DNA of 64,000 nucleotides from Xiphydria camelus (lineage: Eukaryota > Arthropoda > Insecta > Hymenoptera > Xiphydriidae), in the NCBI GenBank assembly GCA_963678675.1, contig OY783196.1, forward strand, positions 21,802,827 to 21,866,826. The letters run 5' to 3'. Below, one piece after another: positions 13,101 to 24,492 of the stretch (the stretch's first letter is position 1; each line of letters starts with the position of its first letter). The translations under genes were made by a program, and so were the position numbers. The notes under the pieces were generated by a model. It ran no database searches. It saw nothing but the letters and a program-made list of their open reading frames with translations, and was not told the DNA's origin.

Positions 13101-15608
13101 GAGCTCCAGAGAGAGGAAAATAATAGGTTAAGAATTTCTCATCGCTCGAATGATAATATCGTCATACCTACGCACTTTTGACCTAAATAAGTACAAAACA
13201 TCTTCTAGAAATATATTTCGATCCATGAAACGCATCAATGCTGGTCGAAGTTTATAGATAGCGTGAGAACCATGATGAAGATGTCACTGCATAGCCTCAT
13301 TCTGAAACGAGTAGTTAGAAATACCTTGACGATGGACTTGCACGCGTTCCACATCGCGAGAGGTTATAATTTCAATTCAATGAACTCCTTCAGTTATGCT
13401 CTACGTAGCTTACATAGATAAGCACTAGTAGGCAAAGATACGTGTAGGCATACAAGCGATACCTTTGCCCTTACCATCTGAGGAAGCATAATGTAACTTC
13501 CGCTGACTGTAATACACGGGCAGATAGCCAAAGTGAAACTGGTTCTCGTATCAGTTGGCACAGATTATCATTACGTCATAATTTACAAGCTTTTCCGCTT
13601 CTTACGAAACTCCAGAAAAACTCGGTCGACCATTTCGTCGTCATTCTTTATATACAGACTCACGAACGACTCTCTCCGCGAAAGCGGAAGGGCTCGATGA
13701 AGACATATCAAACGCGATGCGTATATCTATATACGGGTAAAGTGAGGGGCGGGCGAAAGAAAGACAGGAAAAATCGTAGTGATAAATCAGGAAAACGAGT
13801 GAAAGTGTGTTCGATCCACGCACCTAAGTTATTTTGGTGTTGTCGATATAGAAGAGCGAGGGGTTGGGCCGGCAGATAGGCCGACCAGTTGCCAAAAGAA
13901 GAGGAAGAGAAGCGCTCGCGCTTACACCCACACACGTACTCAGGGGGATGGAAGTAAAATGGCTACAAGCCCGGGGTTCGGTCCTCGACCATGTATCAGC
14001 TTTTATTAAACGATAAATCGGCGTAACGAAGCAACCTATAGAGATACACAGTCACCCTGCTACGTCCAACCCCTTCAGCATTTAGGGGTGGCCCAAGGGC
14101 GGTTGTGGGACGGTCGAAGACTGAAATATATCGGGCTCCCCTTTATGCTTCCGTATTCGCCCGATCGCTCGTTCGTTATTTCGCAAGAGCGCGAGAGAAT
14201 TCTAGTGCAACTGTAGCACTTTTCAACGGTAAACTCGTTTTTCCATCTCTCCATTCGGTACTTCCTGCCGCGCAGTCGAGAGCTTCGCAATCCGTTGCGA
14301 CGGGCTCGATTATAGGTCGTAAAATGAGGTTAACGAGGAAAATTCGGAATTCCTCCGCACAAAGAGAGCGGAAGAGAGAAAAAAGGTGGTCCGGTGAATA
14401 CACGAAGCTACGACTGTAGGCAAGCACGTCGAAGTCATCTGTGGCTTGATAATGGAAACTTCGCGATCGATCCTTCGTTGAGCTTTGTCATCGAGAAACC
14501 AATATGGGTACTTAAAGCGCGAGCACAATTTTAAGGGCCTTTCAGAAACGCGGAAGAAATCTCGCGATTGACTGGCTGGAGAAAATAACGTTTTCAACAA
14601 TAGCTCTGCGGTCTCAGTAGCTCTACAACTTTCGTTGGAAACATTTTTCTCTCTGACCAACCAATAGCGAGTTACAGCGACCCTTAGCGTGTCCGTCCGC
14701 CTCTGAAGTACCCCAGCGCAATCCCCTCAAAGAGAAAACTTCGTCGGAGTGCTTACAGCTCACGGGATCATTAACGAACCTCTAATTTGCTCTCAAAACG
14801 ATCGATCGATACCGTACCTAGGTGTGTGGGTACGTATGGGACGAGAGAGCTTCCCCCTCGGCTTCTCACGTCGTTCGATGAAACGATATACTCGTTACGT
14901 GTGCGACAGAAAAAAAAACACAGTTTCACCGACTTCTAAAGATTCGCACACTCGCCCCAAGGCTCGTTCATTATTTCGCGATTCCTTTCAAGAGGAAGGA
15001 TCGCCAACAGCCCTGCGGTAAAATTGCCTGCGGATCGTTAGAACGTCCCGATTAACGAGGTGACCGTGATCGACAAGGGGAGCCGGTAACTGTACGTCGA
15101 AAATAAAAAGCGACGAGATCGCTGTGGCGAGGGATGCGTGTCGACGTAGGACGTATACGAGCGGACAAAGCGCGAAGTGCAATTTTCAAGATCGCTCGAT
15201 ATTCCGGAGTGCTTTAACGCCCCGTCAGGCTAGCGGGGGTCTCAGCGTGTATACCAACTCCGTTTGAAATTCACGTCCGTCCGTGATGGCGAGCTAAAGG
15301 GAAAATTCCCCGGGGGTGACGATGCTGATAACCAGCTCGTTAAACTACCTGCTCGCTGTTCGCGATGACGTATCGTATGAGACGAGCGAGAAACGCCGGC
15401 TCGCGGATTCGAGATCGCAATTGGTAGCGTCTGCGTCGCGACGGGTATTTATTGCCTGTAGGTACAGTATAAACGATATCTTTTACTAGAAATTATTACT
15501 AGATATTTGCATGACACCGCCGGAGAGCGGAGGTGGGCTGATAAATGTTCGTTATTGATAGTCCTACATGCCAAGCGCGCTGTAACTATATTCGGAAATA
15601 TGCGTTCA
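10191..15608. other. Intergenic DNA, no gene seen
   Basis: There is no supportable gene. Two TGAGACGTCATGAG / TGACGTCATGAG motifs lie about 40 bp apart (12450-12506). They resemble CRE/ATF-type sites but have no promoter context that I can see. The 159-codon frame at 11629-12108 is low-complexity and unrecognised. Confidence 0.4.
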
Positions 15609-15612
15609 TGTA

Positions 15613-15825
15613 TATGAAGGGTTTCTTTCAAAAACAACATTTGTCAAAAACGCCAATCCTTGTAGTATTGGTAATAATGCCTACTCTTTCGTTGTTTCAT
15701 TATAATATAAATGAAAGAGTAGGCACCACTACGCGGCTAGATACAACGAAAGAGTAGGCATTATTACCAATACTACATGGATTGGCGTTTTTGACAAATG
15801 TTGTTTTTGAAAGAAACCCTTCATA
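15613..15825. mobile_element. Foldback MITE with TGTA target duplication
   Basis: The 213 bp element has two inverted arms of 83 bp (15613-15695 and 15743-15825) that differ by a single base. The tips are TATGAAGGGTTTCTTTC. It is flanked by TGTA on both sides (15609-15612 and 15826-15829), consistent with a 4 bp target duplication. The 47 bp centre contains a second, inner copy of the CCTACTCTTTC motif. The near-identity of the arms points to a recent insertion or to arm homogenisation. It has no coding capacity. Confidence 0.9.
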
Positions 15826-15829
15826 TGTA

Positions 15830-16140
15830 GTGCATGGGTAGAGGGACATTAATTTACATGAACAAATTCTTCTCTTCTTTCTGCTCTTCCATCAGTACGT
15901 ATATCCCGTGTTTAGTTTAATACACGCCAGTTACACCGTGAGGTTCGCCGTATCCAACCCCACCGATGGTTGAACGAAGCAAATTTTGTTTTCAGTGTAT
16001 CTGTATTACCACTGAATTACAGGAAACTACAGCGGACGGAGTGCACCAACTGATATGCAGAGTTGCACCGGCGTGTAATAAATCAAACACGGGGAATAAT
16101 GCCAGTGTATTGCACTGCAAAAAGCACAGAATGATTATAC
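15830..16140. other. No supportable gene; unrecognised Cys-containing frame
   Basis: A frame at 15966-16163 has several cysteines (CFQCIC near its start, CKKH near its end) and runs into the TIR of the next element. I do not recognise it and do not call it a gene. Confidence 0.3.
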
Positions 16141-16712
16141 AATTGAGCCGGCAGCTGGACTAACGACTTAAGTTTTCGTACACAAACTTTAATTCAAAGT
16201 TTTAAATACTTAATAAACTATTCTGTCTGCTCCAGAATAAATCCTATACATATGTTCATATGCGTTCATGTACCAAAAAGAAAGGAAGTAGAGGAAAAAA
16301 AGAAATGCTTTAAGAAAATAAAGTAATATTGATGAATATTTAAAGTAGTAGGTAGGTACTTAAGTCGTTCTTCCAGAAATGAAAATTTTTTTCCAGATTT
16401 GAAAAAACTGTTTTCATGTGAAGAGTAATAAGCAATTCAAACCTAGAGAGAAACATATGCGTACATAAAAATAGTAACTCAAAGCAATAATTCGATCAGC
16501 TAGAATCATCGACTTGTAGCGCACAGCGCGGCGCGACCGCGTCAGCATACCCAGTGTCGTAAGGAGTGCGCGTCATTATGAAACAGCTCGTTCATTACGC
16601 ACTATGAAATTAATATGATATATAATATAAGTATCCTAGATTATGAATATGTATAAATATGGAAAAACTGCTTAAAGTGCTTTAAGTCGTTAGTCCAGCT
16701 GCCGGCTCAATT
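16141..16712. mobile_element. TIR element of about 570 bp, non-coding
   Basis: A 31 bp sequence beginning AATTGAGCCGGCAGCTGG occurs at 16141-16171 and, perfectly inverted, at 16682-16712. The interior is AT-rich and has no coding frame. A shorter copy of the subterminal motif (ACTTAAGTCGTT) lies inside at 16358-16369. The outermost AATT is palindromic, so it may be either the end of the TIR or a 4 bp AATT target duplication around a GAGCCGG tip. The superfamily is not identifiable by eye. Confidence 0.8.
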
Positions 16713-19189
16713 ATTCGCCCGCCTCTGTACATTAAAATTCCATCAACGAAAGAATACATGCCTACGTGCGCTTGAATGACGCTATTTTCGATTTACCGAG
16801 ACAAGAAAGTTCTATCAATCATGCAATATTGCGAACGTTTTCGGGACAATTTCCCTTCGTACCTTCACTACTTCATTATCTACACGAAGAATTCTGTCGC
16901 CAGTTTGCTCTGCACGAATTACGGGGCACCCTCGTATACACCAACCGTATTTGCACGCACACACGCCCGCACCAATCATAGCACAAATATACCGTCTACC
17001 GACAAACCGGAAGGTTGAACGAGCGAGCCAAGTATCGTATTTACGTCGGACATTGGGATCTCACCCTCCCGTTTCTCTCCCATTCGCTTCATTCTGTGTC
17101 AACGAGTACGTGTATATATATGTGCATATCTATTCGATGAACATCGATATATTTCGCGTGTGTAATTACAAAATGGCGCTGGTGGCAAACGATGTCGAGC
17201 GCTTCGATACGAGGCGCCGTGCCCGAACTCCTCTCTAATTAAACCTCACCTCCTCTCTACTCGCACGCACGCATCCAGTCACGTGGCGTGGCGCGGAATA
17301 TGGAAATACCGCGCTGTCATTAGATCGAAATGGCGTTTCGACGCGCGGACCATCGGATGATTTTACTTTCATATCAGATTCGGTCTCAGAGCGCTATTCG
17401 TGCGGGACGGCAGTCCACCCCGTCCATTATTTTCCCCATAAATCGCGCCTAATGCGACCTTATTAATCGACGCTGCGATCGCCCTACCCCCGCCCCCTTT
17501 TACCCCACCTCGCGCGGCTTGGCTGCGCTTAATGACGATCGTCCCCGACGAATCGGCGACAAAACGTATACTTCTGCAACGGGGAAATGTAGCGAAAGGA
17601 CGACGAACTGAAAATATATAGGTAGCACACACCTACCTACCTATAGGTATAGATCAGGAAGAGGAAAGAGAAAAGTATCGTTCGAATCGAATAAATATTA
17701 CCAGAAATTATTGCATTGAAACAACACAAGCTGCATAGCGCGATGAAATAAACGCGATTGAAATCATACGAATGATTATTTGGATAACGAATGTAAATCT
17801 GAAACCAATAACGAAGTCTGCTGCAAATATTTATCGAATTGATATAAATTATTATTGATATAAATCATACGTTATTTCATCGGGGATTTGTAAACGTCAA
17901 TTTTTAATGATACGAACAAAATATGATTGCACCGATCGGAATAAAGCACGTCGACATGGTTATAAATTATAACTATCCTTCAGAGATACTAAAAGACTCG
18001 ACGACGTGAATAATCCCTTATCCGGGTTATCAGAAGGAATTTTTAACTCGAGTGCAACACGATGAAAGGCAAAGCAGCACATCTCGACGCAAAGCCAAGA
18101 TGTCGACCTCTTCTCTATCAAAGCGGATCAATGCGGCTTTGACATCGAATAGAACCCCGTTCGACGAGCTCTGCCTCGTTTAATGAGAAATTACGTACTT
18201 TTATTTAAATTCGTCATTTACTGGATTCGCTCCAATCGTTTGATTGGACTGCAACGGCGAAACTCGAGCGCGCGCGTCGGAATACAGTGACTCGCGCAAA
18301 TAAACCACTCGAGTGATTTTCAAAGCAGAGCTTAAAGAACCCCGGAGAGCTTTTATCGCGCGGCTAGGTCGTTTTACGTCATATTTATTACTTCAGAATA
18401 CAAAAAACCGGGAGAGGGCGAGAAAAGAAAGGGCGATTTTTGCGCTCTCGAAAGAAAATACGAAGCTGGATTAGCGCCTATTGTATTCGCGCAAACGAGC
18501 CGTTCCTTTTGCTGCAGGTGAAATTCGCGATGAGTTATCAGCAGCCGAGAGGGAGAACATTAAACGTTCGTCGTCGCTCGATAATAAAAGTCGTTAACGA
18601 GTCAATTAATTATTACTCGACCGTTAAATCTCCCGACATTTTTAGGTGCTCCAATTTTCCGCGACGTTAGGCGCTTTAATGTTCCGATGTCGACGAATTA
18701 CGCACACTCACGGACGCGGCGAATTACACGCGAATCAAACATCGCGACGGATCGCTTCTGACTCGTTTCCGGTCGAGTTGGCATGCGCGGCGACACACGC
18801 GCGGAGAACTGCAGGTAGGACGTACCGGTCGGACATTCAGATCGCTGGAATTTTAGCGTAATCTCTGTCGCGAGGTATGCGCTATAAATAAGAGAGAGAA
18901 AGAGAGAGAAGGAGGGAGAGAGGGAGGGAGAGGGGAGAGAGAGATTCAGGGGAGAAGGGCGAGGGTGAAAACGGATGGACGGAGAGGGTTGTCAGTGTCC
19001 GCAGCGGAGGGGGGACGAGTGTCATTCAGTTGAACCAGTGTCGAACGACCGGGAGTTGCCGCCTCTATAGTCATTTACCGGGATTGAAATACACCGCGTG
19101 ACGCGCTCGCACACCGCCACGTGGGAATGGATGAAAAGGTCGCAAAAAAATGTGAAGAGGAGGAAGGAGCGCCGAAGGAGCCAGGAGTA

Positions 19190-19192
<3 letters not shown>
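16713..19192. other. Intergenic DNA, no gene seen
   Basis: No exon can be supported. A purine-rich tract (GA/GGGA) lies at 18891-18944. Some frames are open for 70-95 codons but have no recognisable features. Confidence 0.4.
18891..18944. repeat. Purine-rich GA/GGGA tract
   Basis: This is an interrupted (GA)n/(GGGA)n run of about 54 bp. Confidence 0.85.

Positions 19193-19237
<45 letters not shown>
19193..19237. repeat. (GA)22 microsatellite
   Basis: This is a near-pure GA run of about 45 bp. Confidence 0.95.
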
Positions 19238-19241
<4 letters not shown>

Positions 19242-19667
19242 TAATCTTCGGTATTGCCGGAACTCCGACGGCTACAAAGGCAGCCGTTTCTTTGGAAATT
19301 GCTGCACCTATAGGTGCGCGGCTCGAAGAGGGTAGATGGATGTAAAAGACAAATCGCGCGGGAGGGAGCGAGCTGTGCTCCGTATAATAGATAGGAAAAG
19401 TTATAGTCTGATGATGTCGGATAGTACGCGACATTCGGTAGAATAAATTTCTATATTATGCGCGAAAATTTCTTCTTCGGGGATAAATATCCTTCCTGTA
19501 ACAAAAACTATAATCGATATTGCTTCGAGCAAAACTGCAGTATAAAGACCGGTATTCGACGTCTTTATCCCATAGTTTTTTCAAAGAAACCGTATCTCCG
19601 TTGATATCAGAACTTTCCACACTCTGTAGAAGAAATTTATATTTTTATACAGTTTTTTCCAATACAT

Positions 19668-19768
19668 GATTATGAAAATTAATATAATCCGTAATTATGA
19701 AACTTACATATTTCTTTATAAAATTGCCCTCATAAATTCCATAACGGAGTATATTAATTTTCATAATC
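19668..19768. repeat. Foldback repeat
   Basis: The segment GATTATGAAAATTAATATA recurs inverted at the far end, giving arms of about 28-30 bp around a 40-45 bp centre. Weaker pairing (TCCAAT motifs) extends beyond both ends to about 19650 and 19790. It is probably a decayed MITE. No duplication is visible. Confidence 0.65.
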
Positions 19769-19790
19769 GCGCAGGAATTGGATAAAAGCT

Positions 19791-22072
19791 TTATGTATAA
19801 CTACGTTAAATTTATTACAAATTTTTTTTACAGTACACGATATATCACCCCGACCTTCCACAAGTCCCGATTAATACGTACAGTCCAAAGATCAAAGATC
19901 CGAGCGAAGCGGTCGCCGCGATGAGTTCGCTCGCGCGAAGCTGCGCCGCGAGCACATCGCGAGACGTCGTAAAGGCCGCGAAGAGACGCGCGAAACAGGT
20001 TCGGTCGTAAGAGCGTGGGGTAGAGACCCGATAAGTGCAACGACTCGTTAGTGAATTAACATTCCCACGAACTTACCCGCGCACACGCATGCGTATACCA
20101 ACATTGACGAGTCTTCGGCTCTCGGTCTGCCGTCCGACGTGCGGGCGTACAAGCATGCGTGCATGCGTGCATGATGGACCCCGGACGGGCCGCGCATAAT
20201 GACGCATTTACCATAAAGTCCTGTCACATTGTTGCCAAGCGCGTGTTTTACGGTGCAGGAAACATTACCGCGTCAGTGCGGGGACGCGAGTAATGACCGC
20301 CGCGGAGGTCCACGAAGAGTGGGGGGCTCCGCAAAAGGAAGGAAGGAACAAAGAGTAGGAAAAAAGTCTGACAAGGTTCGCGAAACGAACACGCGCGCGG
20401 TGAAAGTCTGCAAAAAAGGAAATTAAGTTTAGAGGAATTTTATGGATAAAGCAACGGTATTACCATTACGAAAGCGATAATACGTCGCTCCGGATATACA
20501 ATCTACGACAACGTCTTCTAATTTGACAATGATATCGCTGCTCCGATAACACCGTTGCACGGATCGATCGCTCCGCTTCATCGAATCGTCAACAATTTTT
20601 TGCCGCGCACGCGACACACGGCCTCATTCTCGAATTTGAAAAAATTCACCGAACAGCCGAGATCGCGCTTATCCGACGTGCGTGGAAATTAAAAATTGTA
20701 CGGTGGTTCTCGCCCCGCCGGGGCCTCGAAGGACGTTGAACGTGCCGAGCGCGCGTTCGATTTAAGGGGAGAGGGAGGGAAGGGGAAGGAGGAATGTATA
20801 AAACTTGGCCCTACTCTCGTTAATATTCTCAAGCGTGCACAAAATGCTCCCCATCTATCCGTCTGTCCGTCTGTCTATCTCGCTGTCTGTTAGTGTTTTA
20901 TATTCCACGCGCGAGTGGTGAAACTCGCTTCCCTTCCCAAGGAATTCCGCGTTTCCTCGCATCTAACCCATATCCCGCAGCCGAGCGCGGGGAACATCTC
21001 CCTTTTCGACAGTCACCCGCAGATTGTTCCTGAAAAGTTGTGCGGGAAGGCGATATCAAGGAGTCAGCCAGCCATGGGGATCGATGGGTGACGCGAAACG
21101 TCTGTCGCGAATATTGCGGCGCGGAGTGAGGACCGAAAAAGTACGGGAGGCAATCTAATGACTATAGAGGGGTGGGTCGGACAGTCTCGAACATCCGCGC
21201 TCCTGTCAATCACCCGCCGGAAGGCAATACTGTGCATGTGGCGCGGAAAGAAGCTTCTCTCGATACTCCAATCTTGGATTCGGAACTGATTTTCTTCATT
21301 TAGACGAAAATGAAAACATTCCTTAAACCATTCGTCTGTAAATTTAGATTTAGAGAAAAGATACACGTACACATACGATTAATTTCAAATTTTTCCATAT
21401 TTAATTATACCATGCGGCGATAGAAAGGATATACCATCGATAAAGAGGCAATAATTATCGTAGGTTGGTATCCATGATGTAATAAAATGAATACAGACTG
21501 TAGATATTTTCGGTATTTCAATATTAAATAGCTAAATCAAGAACGCTCGTGACCTTTTCAATATGATTGAAGCTACACCACTCTCCCCCTCGAGTAGGCT
21601 GTCGAACTCGTGAAACTTTGGTCCAACTTCCCCTCTGTCACTTCACTCAAGTACCGCGCCCGATGCGATAAAAATCGTATCGCCTCGAATCGGATTGTTT
21701 CGTTTCGCGGACATGGCTGACGGAAGAAGCGGGCGAACCGACGATCCGCGGTACTCTTTTAAATCCCTCGACGATTTGAGGGCTCGATTCCTTCGAGGCG
21801 ATACGCGACGCGAAAAAGGAACAAACGACCGACACGTGGTTCGGACAGGGTCGAAGAAAGTGGGAGGGTACATGCCGCTTTTCTCCCCGGGAAAACTTTT
21901 CAGAAAGCTCGAATTTCTCCGCGAACTCCCTCGCTCTCGATAAAATCCCAGGAGTGTTTCGCGAGCTTCGGGTTGAACGAGGAATGAGGGGAGGAAGGGA
22001 GATGAGGAGGAGGCGAAGTGTACCTCGAGATGGAATGAAAGAATCTTTATCTACTTGCGGTCATCTACTTCG
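19791..22072. other. Intergenic DNA, no gene seen
   Basis: GC-rich blocks alternate with AT-rich DNA. A short GCATGCGT direct repeat lies at about 20154-20172. I saw no recognisable coding sequence. Confidence 0.4.
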
Positions 22073-22105
<33 letters not shown>

Positions 22106-22114
22106 CCTCTCTCT
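22073..22114. repeat. Poly-C followed by (CT)n
   Basis: Eleven C residues run into a CT dinucleotide tract, about 42 bp in all. Confidence 0.93.
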
Positions 22115-22188
22115 GCACTTTCATTTCCTCGCCCCGAATGCATACACGTGTATATAGTAGGTAGCGTAACATATGCAAATACACAAGT

Positions 22189-22381
22189 GGAAAAGTTCTA
22201 TATGGTTTATATACATATAGTCCATATATGGATTTGATCCTACATGGATTATTTGAATCTTTTAAATTAGTGTATGATCCATATATATAGTCCATATATA
22301 GTTTATATAAAAATCGTACATAATCCATATATAGGACCTAATCCATATATGGACTATTATATCATCCACATAGAACTTTCC
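22189..22381. repeat. AT-rich foldback with CCATATATGG palindromes
   Basis: Inverted arms begin GGAAAAGTTCTATATGG on the left and GGAAAGTTCTATGTGG on the right, and pair imperfectly for about 50 bp. The sequence CCATATATGG occurs at 22222-22231 and 22343-22352, with degenerate copies between them. That decamer matches the CArG consensus CC(A/T)6GG, but here it is more simply explained as part of a palindromic repeat. It is likely a decayed MITE. Confidence 0.7.
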
Positions 22382-22488
22382 TGCCCGGGCGCATATACAC
22401 CCATTGTACATAAATCAACCTATATACATATTTAAACGCAAAGAATATCTCACTTCCCTAGATCAATTATCTCGGGAGTCAATATTAA

Positions 22489-22561
22489 CCCTTTGCGGTC
22501 GCATGTCTGCTCTCAGCCACCGAAAAACCCATGTCTTTAAATTTAATACGACCGCAAAGGG
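22489..22561. mobile_element. 73 bp piggyBac-type mini-element
   Basis: A 73 bp segment is flanked by TTAA on both sides (22485-22488 and 22562-22565). Its ends are perfect inverted repeats: CCCTTTGCGGTCG on the left and CGACCGCAAAGGG on the right. TTAA duplication with a CCC tip is the hallmark of the piggyBac superfamily. At 73 bp it consists of little more than the two termini. Confidence 0.88.
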
Positions 22562-22565
22562 TTAA

Positions 22566-23070
22566 AATCCATTTGGACTGCCGGAGATTGGAATATTGAC
22601 CTCCCCTAACAATAGCAGGTCATTTGCTATGACAACGGCAGCGTTTCGTGACTTTATAGAGTCATTAGAGTCACATTAAACTCGTGTAATCACGGGCATA
22701 TCAATAGAGTCGTACATTCATTAGATTTTAGAAGCAACATGTGATAGGCTAGCTACGCCCAGAGGCTAGACCTAAATTTAGGCTTCGGGTGCATACATTT
22801 AAATTTGCTTCACTATTCTTTAATATCTGAACGTCAAGTAGACGGGCATTAAAACAAACTGTAATTCGTATAGTAGCGAGCGTAACCAAATTAATAACAT
22901 GTATAAACCGAGTTAGGGAAATGAGTCTAAACCATATTCAGGGCTCCGATTTTGTGTAATCCTTAAAATAGGAATAAAGATCGGTACTTCGGTCCACATG
23001 AAAAATTTTCTTCCGTATATTTTTACACCTGCTTATCCTTCCATGTAGTTATGAACTTACTTGACTTCAT
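22566..23070. other. No gene seen between two TTAA elements
   Basis: These 505 bp of AT-rich DNA show no recognisable feature. Confidence 0.4.
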
Positions 23071-23074
23071 TTAA

Positions 23075-23303
23075 CCCCTTCAGACCTGATTTTTTTTTTC
23101 GCGGAGTAAAAAAAATTGTTAATGATGTTGTAGCCTTTGGGGTATTATTATATTTTAATATATTTTTGCAATCTTTATTTTTTAAATTTTCTTATATTTA
23201 TGTGCAAACAGTACAAAGTTGTATTTTTGCGTAATGATTTTTAATAAAATAGCTAAAATCTCTAATGTATTATACATTCTCGTGTACACCAGGTCTGAAG
23301 GGG
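23075..23303. mobile_element. piggyBac-type MITE, 229 bp
   Basis: It is flanked by TTAA at 23071-23074 and 23304-23307, with a perfect 14 bp terminal inverted repeat CCCCTTCAGACCTG. The interior is very AT-rich and non-coding. The tip differs from that of the neighbouring 73 bp element after the CCC, so this is a separate family of the same superfamily. Confidence 0.9.
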
Positions 23304-23307
23304 TTAA

Positions 23308-23913
23308 TAAGAACAAGTAAATTTAAAAGAGTTACAGTCGATACACTTTTATTTCTGTACATCTGTGCGTATGACGTAGAGGCGATGACGTCGTTAAATT
23401 AAATTTTGGCTAAAGGAAGGAAACGCATCGAAATGGCTTTTCGGCTATACGTACATATAAGCACGAGCGAACTACAGCAGGTCTAAAAATGCAAAATATC
23501 CAGCGACCGAAAAATTAAGAAAAAAATATATAATACAGGGGATTTTCGGCGACTCTCGCCTATATATTGTATGGCCCGAGAAATTTTGCGAGAATACCAA
23601 AACCGTCGTCCACATGCCCGCGCGTACCTGAGGTAATACCTATACGTACGCGTAGAGCGCAGGGAGGAATGGACAGGAGTCATGCAGCTGTACACTCCCC
23701 CTCGACCGAGAGAGAGACCCCGTAGGATTTTTATTTCGGAGCTCGGGAGAAAAAAAGCGGTAACGAGAAGGAAACGCGGGAGTGAGGAAAACGCGCGACG
23801 GGTCGATACACGCCGAAAAGGGAAAAAATGAACCGCCAGAGGAGGGGCGGGAGCACGAGGAGGTATTCCCATTTCACGGGAATTTAGTAGAAAACTTGCG
23901 TTCTCTGCGCGAA

Positions 23914-23917
<4 letters not shown>
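23308..23917. other. No gene seen
   Basis: I recognise nothing here. The long minus-strand frame over 23483-24247 is an artefact of the CT array next door. Confidence 0.4.
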
Positions 23918-23990
<73 letters not shown>

Positions 23991-24009
23991 TCTCTCCCTC
24001 TCTTTCTCT
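23918..24009. repeat. (CT)n microsatellite
   Basis: A pure CT run of 69 bp (23918-23986) is followed by a CCCTCTCT-interrupted shoulder. It encodes the Arg-Glu repeat seen in the minus-strand frame, which is not evidence for a protein. Confidence 0.96.
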
Positions 24010-24479
24010 GTGCGCGCGGAGCTTGACTGGCACCACCTATACGTACGGCACAAAGCTCTCGATAAAAATCCCCGGGGCATTTGCGGTGACCATCCCGGGC
24101 TGCGGAACTGAGGAGAAAACAAGGGGAGGGGAGGAAGTAGAGAGGAGAACGAGAGAGAGAGAAAGAGCGTGCGAAGGGAGGGAAAAAGAGTGGGAGATCG
24201 AAGGATGGTCGCCGTTCATTGTTTTTAATCACTTTGCACGCAGCCAATGGCGTGGAATGGTGGGTGGATCAGTGCCGGCCGCAGACAGAGGAACGAACGA
24301 GTATCGTTCATCGAACGACAACTGCTCTGCGGGCGGCCATTAAATCCGAACTGCGCGCTAAATTGCGCCGGATATAATTTCCCGGGCGGAATTCAGCAAA
24401 TGTCGTGCCGCGATATAAAATCATGCGTCCCCCGAAAGCTTACGGCTGCGGGGCGAGGACGGGTGCGAGGGTGAAGAGA

Positions 24480-24492
24480 GGGGGGGGGGGGG
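24480..24492. repeat. Poly-G run
   Basis: A homopolymer of 13 G. Its length is prone to sequencing error. Confidence 0.85.

Noticed and set aside
14176..14432. Possible MXD C-terminal exon starting after CCACAG, reading DDFDVLAYSRS
   Set aside because: The first residues look attractive and are in the right phase, but the following sequence becomes hydrophobic and basic, the acceptor is weak, and the site is 27 kb away.
15966..16163. 65-codon frame with several cysteines ending in a transposon TIR
   Set aside because: No zinc-finger spacing is recognised, and the frame ends inside the TIR at 16141.
23483..24247. 254-codon minus-strand frame with an Arg-Glu repeat
   Set aside because: The repeat is the translation of the CT microsatellite at 23918-23986. 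The flanks have no domain, and the plus strand also has an open Leu-Ser frame.
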